Assembly (NCBI GenBank): GCA_043805435.1 | Contig: JAZDHY010000067.1 | Span: 1 to 64,000 of the forward strand | DNA length: 64,000 bases | DNA from: JAEXOD01 sp043805435 | Lineage (GTDB): Bacteria; Bacteroidota; Ignavibacteria; Ignavibacteriales; Melioribacteraceae | Direction of reading: 5' to 3' | Shown: positions 35,129 through 43,604 of the stretch, in pieces | Layout: each line of letters starts with the position of its first letter | Numbering within the stretch: the stretch's first letter is position 1 | Program-made: the position numbers and the translations under genes | The notes under the pieces: model-generated | Told to the model about the DNA's origin: nothing | The model's database searches: none | Seen by the model: the letters and a program-made list of their open reading frames with translations, nothing else

Positions 35129-36142
35129 CTATATTATTCTTATCAATTCATTACCAATGTTTTCAATTGGTAATATTTTATCTACCGCACCTAATTCAAT
35201 AGCTGCTTTTGGCATTCCGTAAACAACACATGTATTTTCATCTTGGGCAATAGTAATCATACCCGCTTTTTTTAGCGTTAAAAGTCCTTCTGCTCCATCT
35301 TTTCCCATTCCTGTTAAAAGGATTCCAATAACTTTACCCGGATAATTGCTTGCAACACTATTAAAAAAAACATCAACAGATGGACGGAACGGATAATTAA
35401 TTGGTTCCTGTACATAATCTAATGCTAAATTTGGTCGTAAAACGAGATGATCATTAGTTGCAGCAAGATATACATTCCCCTTTCTCAACAAACTACCCTT
35501 CTCGGCAGTTTTAACATTTAATGGTGTCTGTTCGTTTAACCAATGTGCTAATCCTTCGGCAAATTCGCTATCCACATGTTGTATAATAACAATAGGAAAT
35601 TTAAAATCCGCCGGCAAAGCAGAAAGTATTTTTGCTACCGCATTTGGTCCCCCCGTTGAAGCACCAATAACAATTAGTTTGGGCAATAAATCGGATTCCT
35701 CAACTCGCGTTATAGTTTGTTTTTTATTGGCTTCCGGTTCGTTTTTTTTTACTATTTTTTTTCCAATTGATTCAATTTTTTTTAACAAAAAATCCTTACC
35801 CAATGTATCTTCACTATTAATCATTTGTGGTGTTCTAACAGCATCCAAAGCACCATAACCCATAGCGGCAAACACTTTGGTCGAATTTAATCTAACAGAA
35901 GCAGTAACAATAAGAATAGAACATTTACAATATTCCATAATCCTTTTTGTTGCCTCAACACCATCCATAACAGGCATTATCAAATCCATTAAAATCAAGT
36001 CAGGAGTATCTATCTTTGCCATTTCAACAGCTTCCGCTCCATTCCATGCAATCCATGCAATTTCGTATTCCGGTACTGTTTTAATTATATTTTTTAATAC
36101 CTCAACAGCAACCGATAAATCATTTACAATAGCAATTCTCAT
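35129..36142 (-). CDS. cheB: CheB-type protein-glutamate methylesterase
   Basis: 337 residues. The receiver (1-120) carries phospho-acceptor D53 (ILMDLIMP); the upstream acidic pair is N7-D8 instead of D-D, so one metal ligand is altered. A linker (about 125-150) leads to the methylesterase domain with S162 (GASTGG), H189 (IIQHV) and D282 (GMGKDG), the complete catalytic triad. It removes methyl groups from receptor glutamates and tunes adaptation. The start overlaps the CheA stop by four bases (ATGA). Equivalent to WspF in position. Confidence 0.93.
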   Translation of the reverse strand: MRIAIVNDLSVAVEVLKNIIKTVPEYEIAWIAWNGAEAVEMAKIDTPDLILMDLIMPVMDGVEATKRIMEYCKCSILIVTASVRLNSTKVFAAMGYGALDAVRTPQMINSEDTLGKDFLLKKIESIGKKIVKKNEPEANKKQTITRVEESDLLPKLIVIGASTGGPNAVAKILSALPADFKFPIVIIQHVDSEFAEGLAHWLNEQTPLNVKTAEKGSLLRKGNVYLAATNDHLVLRPNLALDYVQEPINYPFRPSVDVFFNSVASNYPGKVIGILLTGMGKDGAEGLLTLKKAGMITIAQDENTCVVYGMPKAAIELGAVDKILPIENIGNELIRII

Positions 36143-38865
36143 TGGCTGCTTTCTCCAATAAGTTCTTTTACAGAATTAATAAACGTATCGTCATTAAAAC
36201 TGCTTTTTGTTAAATAATAATTTGCTCCTGCTTCCAATCCCTTTAATTTATCTTCCTGTCTGTCTTTATACGAAACAATAATGACCGGAATATTTTTATA
36301 TTTTTCATGTCCTTTAACTAATGAAGTAAATTCAAGACCATTCATACGCGGCATATCAATATCACTTATTATCAAATCATAAACGTTCCCACGCACAAAA
36401 TTCCATCCATCCACACCATTAATAGCCGTATCAACTTCATAACCAAAACTCAATAATAATTTCCGCTCAACTTCACGTACCGTAACAGAATCATCAACCA
36501 CAAGAATTCTTTTCTTTTTAATAAAACTTGCCTTAACAGCCTTGGCAATTCTTTTTAATCTTCCACCGCTTATAATATCATCAATTGAACGGATTAAATC
36601 TTCAACATCAAATATTAAAACGGGTTCTCCGTTATCTAACAATGATGCTGCCGATATATCTTTAATTTTACCAAGCCTTGGGTCCAAACGGTGAACTACT
36701 AAATCCTGTTCTCCTTCAAATTTGTCAACAACAATAGCATATTTGTTTATCCTGTCACTTATAACAACAGCATATACTTCCTGCATTGGTATTATTCTTT
36801 CAGTTTTACCAAGTATTTGCAATAAATGAACAAGCCCAACGTTCGTTCCATTCAAATTAATATATTGTTTGCCCTCAACCGATTGTATTTCGTTTTGGGG
36901 AATTATTAAAGTTTGCTCAATACGAGTTAATGGAAATGCATAAGGTTCATCCGCCGCCCAAATAATTAACGTGCGTAATACAGATAAAGTAATAGGCAAT
37001 TTTAATATAAATTTTGAACCTTTTCCTTTATTTGTTTCAACACTAATTATTCCATTAACCTCTTGTACCATGTTTTGAACAACATCCAGTCCAACACCTC
37101 GGCCTGAAACTTCTGTTACTGAAGCGGCTGTTGAAAATCCGGGCAAAAACAAAAAATCAATTAATTCGTTTTGTGAAAGATTTGCAGCTATTTCTTTTGT
37201 TATATAATTTTTTGAGATAATCTTTTCGGATAATCGGTCAAAATCAATCCCTCTGCCATCATCTTCAATTGTAATAAGAAGCATACCGCCATTATGCATA
37301 GCAGTTAAAATTATTTTACCTTCTTCATTTTTGCCTTTGTTAATTCTGTCTTGTGGAAACTCTATTCCATGATCAATAGCATTACGCAAAATATGTGTTA
37401 AAGGTGATTTTAATTTCTCTAATATATCCCTATCAACTTTAGTATTTTTTCCTATAATTATCAGTTCGTTTTTTTTACCAAGCTGTTTGGATATATCGCG
37501 TACCATTCTTGGGAAATCGGATACTCCATCTTCAAAGGGACGCATTCTGCTTAACAAAACTTCTTTATATAATCTATTTGAAATATTTACAGATTTTGAT
37601 GTATATACTTCAAGTTCGGCATTGTATTCCGATAATTTTTTCTTAAATTCGGTAATAGTTTGCTGTAATTTATTAATGGTTATTACTTCTTTAGCAGTAT
37701 AATTAATGTTTTGTGTAACTTCCAAAAACCGATCGAAAGCAAAACCAAGATCGTTTTGTAAATTTTGTACTTTTGCAATAGATTCAACATATTTTTGTGT
37801 ATTTCTTGAAGTTATTAACGATTCGCTTGCAAAACCTACCAGTCTATTAATATTTTCAGCACTAACCCGTAAAATCCTATCTGAATCCAAATCATCTTGT
37901 TTGTTTTCTTTTTTCTTTTCTTCCTTTTTTATCGATTTGGTTTTAGGTTCACTGATAATCTGAATTTCTTCATTATTGCCATTTTCGGCAACATTTATTT
38001 TTGATAATTGAAGTTCTATTAATCCAAATTCTTCACTATTTTCATTTATCCATTGAATTAAATTTCCGCTGGCAGCCATAGCACTAAATAAATCGACCGA
38101 ACTTAATAATACATCTATTTGATTTGTTTTAATTGTAGCTTTGTTTTCTTTTACAGCAATAAAATAATCTTCCATAAGATGCGCTATTTTTACAACGGCC
38201 GAGATATTTAATATTCGGGCAGCACCTTTAATTGAATGAGAAGCACGCATTAAATCTTCTATCTTATCCAAATTGGTATTGTTTTTTTCAAGTTCAAGCA
38301 AACCTTCATTAAGCACTAACGCATTATTTTCCAACTCTGTAATAAATAATTCCAACATTGAAGGATCAATATCGTTTATAATATTAGTTGTTTTTTTTTC
38401 TTCTGTAATTGCTGCTTTGGGTTTTTGTATGGCATTGTTACTATATATTTTTTCTTTATTATTTACAGTTGGTACCAAAGGTAAAGGAACATTAATTTTG
38501 GCAGTTATCTTTAACAGATCCGCATTATTTTTTTCAAGCCAAACCGGAATATTTTCCGCATCTTCGGAAGCGGCTTTATTTAATATTTCAACTCCATTAA
38601 ATAATAATTCAAACGAATTTTTATCCAATATACTTTTTGATCTATTTAATTCTTCAAAATAGTCTTCAAAAGCTCCGGCAAAAGAAGCTAAAACATCAAA
38701 ACCAAGAATTTTAGCAGCACCCTTAATTGAATGAACTGCTCTTATTATTTCATCAAAAAAACTAAAATCAGCCGGATCCGTTTCAAAAGCAATCAGTCCT
38801 TTATTTAATATTGCCGAATTTGTTTCCAATTCGCTTTTTAATAAATTCAGCATGTTAATCTCCAT
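36139..38865 (-). CDS. cheA: CheA-type hybrid histidine kinase with two Hpt domains and a C-terminal receiver
   Basis: 908 residues. Hpt1 (about 1-120) has H45 and Hpt2 (about 165-290) H210, both in the canonical A-x-HSIKGAA context. After a linker come the dimerisation domain (about 325-440), the kinase core with N495 (HILRNAIDHG), DDGRGI and GRGVGLDVV, the CheW-like regulatory domain (about 625-765), and a receiver (about 785-905) with D791/D792, phospho-acceptor D835 and K887. It autophosphorylates in response to receptors, then hands phosphate to CheB, the PP2C response regulator and its own receiver. The CheA-REC layout is that of WspE. It follows the cysteine-rich CheW by 11 bases. Confidence 0.95.
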   Translation of the reverse strand: MEINMLNLLKSELETNSAILNKGLIAFETDPADFSFFDEIIRAVHSIKGAAKILGFDVLASFAGAFEDYFEELNRSKSILDKNSFELLFNGVEILNKAASEDAENIPVWLEKNNADLLKITAKINVPLPLVPTVNNKEKIYSNNAIQKPKAAITEEKKTTNIINDIDPSMLELFITELENNALVLNEGLLELEKNNTNLDKIEDLMRASHSIKGAARILNISAVVKIAHLMEDYFIAVKENKATIKTNQIDVLLSSVDLFSAMAASGNLIQWINENSEEFGLIELQLSKINVAENGNNEEIQIISEPKTKSIKKEEKKKENKQDDLDSDRILRVSAENINRLVGFASESLITSRNTQKYVESIAKVQNLQNDLGFAFDRFLEVTQNINYTAKEVITINKLQQTITEFKKKLSEYNAELEVYTSKSVNISNRLYKEVLLSRMRPFEDGVSDFPRMVRDISKQLGKKNELIIIGKNTKVDRDILEKLKSPLTHILRNAIDHGIEFPQDRINKGKNEEGKIILTAMHNGGMLLITIEDDGRGIDFDRLSEKIISKNYITKEIAANLSQNELIDFLFLPGFSTAASVTEVSGRGVGLDVVQNMVQEVNGIISVETNKGKGSKFILKLPITLSVLRTLIIWAADEPYAFPLTRIEQTLIIPQNEIQSVEGKQYINLNGTNVGLVHLLQILGKTERIIPMQEVYAVVISDRINKYAIVVDKFEGEQDLVVHRLDPRLGKIKDISAASLLDNGEPVLIFDVEDLIRSIDDIISGGRLKRIAKAVKASFIKKKRILVVDDSVTVREVERKLLLSFGYEVDTAINGVDGWNFVRGNVYDLIISDIDMPRMNGLEFTSLVKGHEKYKNIPVIIVSYKDRQEDKLKGLEAGANYYLTKSSFNDDTFINSVKELIGESSQ

Positions 38866-38876
38866 ATCCTAAAAAC

Positions 38877-39551
38877 TTAAAATACATTTTTACTTATTCC
38901 GGCAAATAGTTTTTTTTCATCTAAAACACCAATATATTTATTCTCTTCGTTATTAATTATGCCTCTAAAAAAATTAGCAGAACTTCTTTTTAAGGTTGCC
39001 GGTATTTGTCCAATTTCCATTTCCTTAATTTTTTTTACGCCAATAATTTCATCAACGTTAAAAACCCAATAATCTTTATCAGCATGTAAAACAATCATAC
39101 GTTTGTATATTTTCTTTTTTTCTGCTAAATCGGTATGTAATTCTTTTTCAATTCCAAGCAGTTGTTTAAAATCAATTACTATTTTTATTTCCCCTCTAAT
39201 ATTCGCAACCCCTAATAAAATAATACTGTTTTTATTAGGAACTGAGTGAATTTTATTGTTATCCGTAATTAAAGTTACACAATTTGACGATAAAGCCAAA
39301 TATTCTTCTTCAATTCTAAAAACAACAAACGAACTTTCAACAGAATGAAAAGTTTCCTTTTCTTTTGATAGAATAGTATTCCATTCATCTAAATACCCTT
39401 CAGGCGGTTCACGATTAAATAAATCAGTTCCTGCATTTTCAAATACTTTACAATTAACACAGTGAATATTTTCCTTAAGTTTAGAACAAGTACTATTTCC
39501 CCAAACTCCAATTTCTAACCAACAATTATTGTTATCATTGTTTATGTTCAT
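38877..39551 (-). CDS. CheW-type adaptor with four-cysteine N-terminal extension, WspD-like
   Basis: 224 residues from the ATG at 39551, one base after the previous gene's stop (TGAAATG). A longer frame overlapping the previous CheW gene is rejected. The first 60 residues are an extension with C10, C22, C31 and C34 (HCVNC, then NCWLEIGVWG at the front), a pattern that also opens WspD-like adaptors and could bind a metal or Fe-S cofactor. The CheW domain follows (about 70-215), with VANIRGEIKIVIDFKQLL. It links receptors to CheA and may add a redox or metal-sensing input. It is one of two CheW proteins in the operon. Confidence 0.9.
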   Translation of the reverse strand: MNINNDNNNCWLEIGVWGNSTCSKLKENIHCVNCKVFENAGTDLFNREPPEGYLDEWNTILSKEKETFHSVESSFVVFRIEEEYLALSSNCVTLITDNNKIHSVPNKNSIILLGVANIRGEIKIVIDFKQLLGIEKELHTDLAEKKKIYKRMIVLHADKDYWVFNVDEIIGVKKIKEMEIGQIPATLKRSSANFFRGIINNEENKYIGVLDEKKLFAGISKNVF

Positions 39552-39552
39552 T

Positions 39553-40005
39553 TCAAACTCTTTTCGAAAATAAAAGTGTTTTAATTTCTTCCGAAATAAT
39601 TGACGAAACTTCAATCAATTGAACCAATTTATTTGCATGCGTAAATACCTTACCTAAAAATTTGGCTTCATTTATTACTACACTCGGTTCGTTCAGTTTA
39701 TCGTCATCAATTCTTATAATCTCGTTAACTTTTTTAACAATTAACCCAACAGTTTTTTCTTCACCACTAAAATTTAACCTAATTACTAATATTTTGGCAC
39801 TTAAAATATTTTCGGTTATGTTATTTTTAATAATCATACTTAAATCGATAACAGGAATATTATTCCCCCTATAATTAAAAATCCCACGCAAATAATCAGG
39901 AGCTTTGGGGATTGGTATTAGGTTCATAAACGGAACAACTTCTGTTAAGTCTTTACTTTTTATACCGTAAACAATATCACCTGCAGTAAATAATAATATT
40001 AGCAA
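39553..40005 (-). CDS. cheW: CheW-type adaptor, single-domain
   Basis: 150 residues, one CheW domain: FTAGDIVYGIKSKDLTEV, then PDYLRGIFNYRGNNIPVIDLS, the standard R-G pattern, and the final strand VGLIVKKVNEI. It couples chemoreceptors to CheA. It lies 12 bases after the third receptor gene and directly before the cysteine-bearing CheW. Its position matches WspB. Confidence 0.92.
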   Translation of the reverse strand: MLILLFTAGDIVYGIKSKDLTEVVPFMNLIPIPKAPDYLRGIFNYRGNNIPVIDLSMIIKNNITENILSAKILVIRLNFSGEEKTVGLIVKKVNEIIRIDDDKLNEPSVVINEAKFLGKVFTHANKLVQLIEVSSIISEEIKTLLFSKRV

Positions 40006-40017
40006 TTTTCTCTCCGT

Positions 40018-41631
40018 TTAATCAATTCTAAATTTACTTGTTTCAAGCTGTAAAAGTTTAGAAGCGTTATTTAGCTGCGAAATTGCAGAGTTAGTTTCTC
40101 TTATTGCATCGGCAGTTTGTTTTGCACTTTCATTTATTTGTATCATCGAATCTTTAATGGATATTGCGCTTTCGGATTGATTTTGTACTCCATCATTTAT
40201 ACTGTCAAATTTTGGTATTAATTCTTGCACGCTGCTAATTACTTTACCCATTAATTCACTAACCATATTTACTTCTTCTACACCGGTGTGAACATCCTTT
40301 GTAAACTTATCCATTCCAATTACTCCCTCCGTTACGGAAGATTTCATTTCTTTAATAAGTTTTTCAATATCCAAAACAGCTGCCGAACTTTGATCTGCCA
40401 ATCTCCTAATTTCACGAGCTACAACAGCAAATCCCTTTCCAAACTCTCCGGCTTTTTCAGCTTCTATTGATGCATTTAATGACAATAAATTAGTCTGTTC
40501 AGAAATTTTATTTATCGTAAATACAACTTTTCCTATATTTGCAGCTTTTTCATTAATTGTGGTTAGTCTTTCCGAAATTTCACTAACGGCATAATCAAGA
40601 TGATTCATAATTGTATCCATACTGTTAATTCCGGTTTTACTTTCTTCCGCAATCTCTTTTGTGGTGTCACTCATTTTTATTAATTCACCCATTGTTGAAG
40701 CTAAATTTTCAGAAGTATTTGAAATAAGTTTTGCTGTTTCAACTATCTCGTTGGTTGTGCTTACGTGCTCAATCATTGAAGTTTCCAGCTGTTTACTGGA
40801 TGCAGATATTTGTGTAGTTGAAGAAGTGATTTGTACAACCAGATTTTTTATTCCAAAGGCTATATTAAATATTTTTTGCAAAAATAAATTTACATTTTCT
40901 GCTAATGTTCCAATTTCACCAAAATCGGATATTTCAAAATCTTTAGATAAAGCTACTTCATCTGTTGAAAGACTATTTAATTTTCCATTTATAATCTTTA
41001 GTTTATAAGTTTTTTTTGCCAGCAGATATATAAAAGCTATTAAGAGCAATAGAAATAGCATTAAAATTATTTTTAAAAATAAAATAGTGTTTTCGGTTCT
41101 GTTCTTAAAATTTAAATTAATCTCCTTTGTCCATTTGTTAATATAATTACTAAAATCTTCAATGGGTTTGTTTATATTTTGTTTGTTTTTAAGATACTCC
41201 TTCCCAAATAATATTTTCCTTGCAGCTTCGTTATTACTTTTAAATACTTCATTAAAAGCGTCCCTTTCACGTAATATAAGTTTATCGGATTCGTATTTTG
41301 CTTTTTCCAACATTTCAATTAATTTCAACGGGGCATTTAGATGATATAAATTTTCAATAATTTTTTCGTGTGTTTTGTCTTTATTAACCGAATTCCAATA
41401 ATTATTATAATGCGTTAAGTTACCACTCTCAGAAAACAGAATGGCTTCGGTTGTCAAATAATTTGACACATTTTTTAGATTAATACTTAATTGACGTAAT
41501 TCAAATATCTGTTTATTATTGATTCTTTCATCTATAACAGCATCAAAATAAAATGAAAGCATTATATATATTACAATAATAAACGAAGTTAATATTGTGC
41601 CAAATATTTTTAAAATTGAGGATATCTTCAT
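40018..41631 (-). CDS. Methyl-accepting chemotaxis protein with four-helix-bundle-type sensor
   Basis: 537 residues. Helix 1 at about 9-29, a short periplasmic helical region (about 30-180) with features of a four-helix-bundle sensor, helix 2 at about 182-205, a HAMP-like segment (about 205-265, ending IGTLAENVNLFL) and a long cytoplasmic signalling domain. The tip is NKISEQTNLLSLNASIEAEKAGEFGKGFAVVAREIRRLAD, present in shortened form here as separate motifs: QTNLLSLNA, EKAGEFGKGF and REIRRLAD. It is the third receptor in the operon and the one next to the CheW genes, in the place of WspA. Ligand unknown. Confidence 0.9.
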   Translation of the reverse strand: MKISSILKIFGTILTSFIIVIYIMLSFYFDAVIDERINNKQIFELRQLSINLKNVSNYLTTEAILFSESGNLTHYNNYWNSVNKDKTHEKIIENLYHLNAPLKLIEMLEKAKYESDKLILRERDAFNEVFKSNNEAARKILFGKEYLKNKQNINKPIEDFSNYINKWTKEINLNFKNRTENTILFLKIILMLFLLLLIAFIYLLAKKTYKLKIINGKLNSLSTDEVALSKDFEISDFGEIGTLAENVNLFLQKIFNIAFGIKNLVVQITSSTTQISASSKQLETSMIEHVSTTNEIVETAKLISNTSENLASTMGELIKMSDTTKEIAEESKTGINSMDTIMNHLDYAVSEISERLTTINEKAANIGKVVFTINKISEQTNLLSLNASIEAEKAGEFGKGFAVVAREIRRLADQSSAAVLDIEKLIKEMKSSVTEGVIGMDKFTKDVHTGVEEVNMVSELMGKVISSVQELIPKFDSINDGVQNQSESAISIKDSMIQINESAKQTADAIRETNSAISQLNNASKLLQLETSKFRID

Positions 41632-41660
41632 AAAATAATCTCCATCCTATATTAACCCTA

Positions 41661-43598
41661 TTAGTCTTCACGCAGGTTATTTACAGCATTATCTAATAAT
41701 AGATTACTATTATAAAATTCATTTAAATGTTCAACCGATTGTTCGGCATTTTTATTTAACAAAAAGATAACTTCTTTAAGTTTTTTTGCATCTGTAATTT
41801 GAATCTCCATACCTTTGGCAATAAAGTTAAATTGTGTTACTAATTCTTTATATTTTTGTATTATTTTTTCAACTTCAACTGCTGTTTTATTAACGCTGCC
41901 ATCTGTAATATTTACATTATCCAAAAAAATATTTGTTTCGGTTAATGCTCTTTCAACAGCTTGTTTTATTTCGGTTATTATTTCTTTTATTTCATATATG
42001 GAACTATTGATTTGTGTTGATAATTTTTTTATCTCAAGCCCAACCAATGCAAAGCCATCTCCAAAATCACCTGCCTTTTCTGCCTCAATTGAAGCATTTA
42101 AGGCCAAAAGATTTGTTTTATCCGAAATCTTATTCATTGTTGTAACAATATTAAAAATTTTACCCGCCAAAACAGAAAGTTTTTCTAAACTTTGACTGTT
42201 ATTATTGGTTAATTTGGAAAGATTACTCATTTGAGCAGTAAGCTGCTGTAAAAGTCCATAGCTGTTTTCTGCCGATAAAGATGTATTGTTTGCGCTTTTT
42301 AATAAAAGCAATGTTAATTGCATTAAATCTTGTGCTTTAGAAGTAATCTCTTCTACTGAAATTGAAATATTTGCTGTGTTTTCCGAAAATTCATTCACCT
42401 TTTTATTTTGCAATTGATATGTGATATGTATATCATCGGAATTTAACTTAACTTCTGCTATTGAATGCCTGACTTTCAGAAACAAAGCATTAACCACTTT
42501 ACCCATCTCGGTAATTAATTTCAACAGATTTTCCATCTCATCGTTAGCGTCTTTTCCGGTAGTTTTAACTTCTTCATCAGTTAATATTTTATCACATATT
42601 TCAACTGCAAGCCAAATGGGCTTTACAAGTTTTTTTGAACTAAAAAACAGTAAAACACCGGACAACAACAAACCAACAAAACCTATAAATATCAATAAAA
42701 TAAGTGTACTATTTATTGGTTTATTTTTAATTATTTCATCATTTTTAACTAAAAAAATCCAATTACCTGTTCTAATTTTTGTTTTTACTAAAATCTCATT
42801 TTTATCATCTTTTTGATAGTGGAATAGTGCCTCTTTAGATTGATTGACAACATTTTGACCGTTTATATATTTATAATATTTTGGTGCTTCAGCAATATCA
42901 GTTGTTGAACAAATAACACATCCAAACAGATCAAAAATCGTATAATCGGCATTTTTATTTATTCCGGCTATCATATTTTCAAATTTATCAACCAGCACTT
43001 CAATTACACTTATGCCTGCAAATTTATTATTAATTATTATTGGGGCATTAAACTGAATATTTTTATTTCCGTTTGATTCTGTTAAACCAGACACAAAATA
43101 TGTTAATGGTTCATTAGAATAAAACTTTTCTTTTAATATTTTATATCCGTTATTATCAATTTCGGAAACACTTATTGAACGAATTGTTTCATTTCCTTCC
43201 AACGAATTGAATACGTAAAAAACATCTTTATTTAATTTTATTTTATTTTTATTTACAGAAGATATATCATTTTCATAAATAAAATACCCCCCATTAATAA
43301 GATCGTTTGATTTAAGTAATTGCTCTAAATAAATTTTACTTTCCTGATAATTTAAATACAAACCGCTATTTTGAACTTCTGCAATAACTTTAACAATTGC
43401 TACTGCTTCTAGATTCATTTTTTCTACATCAAATGCGGCTTTTTGCCCTTCTTTAATATAATTTTCAGTTATGGATTCACTTAAGTTATTTTTGGTTTTA
43501 TAAATAAACAATAATTCAACTGAAAATAAAGTTGTAAATATTGCCAACAACGTAAAAACAAATATTTTTTTCTGTAAACTGTCAATTTTTATATTCAT
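41661..43598 (-). CDS. Methyl-accepting chemotaxis protein with Cache-type sensor and a divergent tip
   Basis: 645 residues. Helix 1 at about 12-34, a large periplasmic region (about 40-290) of dCache type (VFYVFNSLEGN, FAGISVIEVLVDKFENM), helix 2 at about 297-320, HAMP (about 320-375) and the signalling domain. The tip keeps KTNLLALNASIEAEKAGDFGDGF but the usual VVAxEIRxLA is LVGLEIKKLS, so the conserved Arg is Lys. This may weaken CheA coupling. It lies 29 bases before the next receptor gene and six bases after the previous one. Cache domains bind small ligands such as amino or carboxylic acids; the ligand is not predictable here. Confidence 0.9.
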   Translation of the reverse strand: MNIKIDSLQKKIFVFTLLAIFTTLFSVELLFIYKTKNNLSESITENYIKEGQKAAFDVEKMNLEAVAIVKVIAEVQNSGLYLNYQESKIYLEQLLKSNDLINGGYFIYENDISSVNKNKIKLNKDVFYVFNSLEGNETIRSISVSEIDNNGYKILKEKFYSNEPLTYFVSGLTESNGNKNIQFNAPIIINNKFAGISVIEVLVDKFENMIAGINKNADYTIFDLFGCVICSTTDIAEAPKYYKYINGQNVVNQSKEALFHYQKDDKNEILVKTKIRTGNWIFLVKNDEIIKNKPINSTLILLIFIGFVGLLLSGVLLFFSSKKLVKPIWLAVEICDKILTDEEVKTTGKDANDEMENLLKLITEMGKVVNALFLKVRHSIAEVKLNSDDIHITYQLQNKKVNEFSENTANISISVEEITSKAQDLMQLTLLLLKSANNTSLSAENSYGLLQQLTAQMSNLSKLTNNNSQSLEKLSVLAGKIFNIVTTMNKISDKTNLLALNASIEAEKAGDFGDGFALVGLEIKKLSTQINSSIYEIKEIITEIKQAVERALTETNIFLDNVNITDGSVNKTAVEVEKIIQKYKELVTQFNFIAKGMEIQITDAKKLKEVIFLLNKNAEQSVEHLNEFYNSNLLLDNAVNNLRED

Positions 43599-43604
43599 AA
43601 TTGT

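Noticed and set aside
39552..39614. Longer start of the cysteine-bearing CheW overlapping the previous gene
   Set aside because: It would overlap by 62 bases; the ATG at 39551 directly after the previous stop is the natural start.
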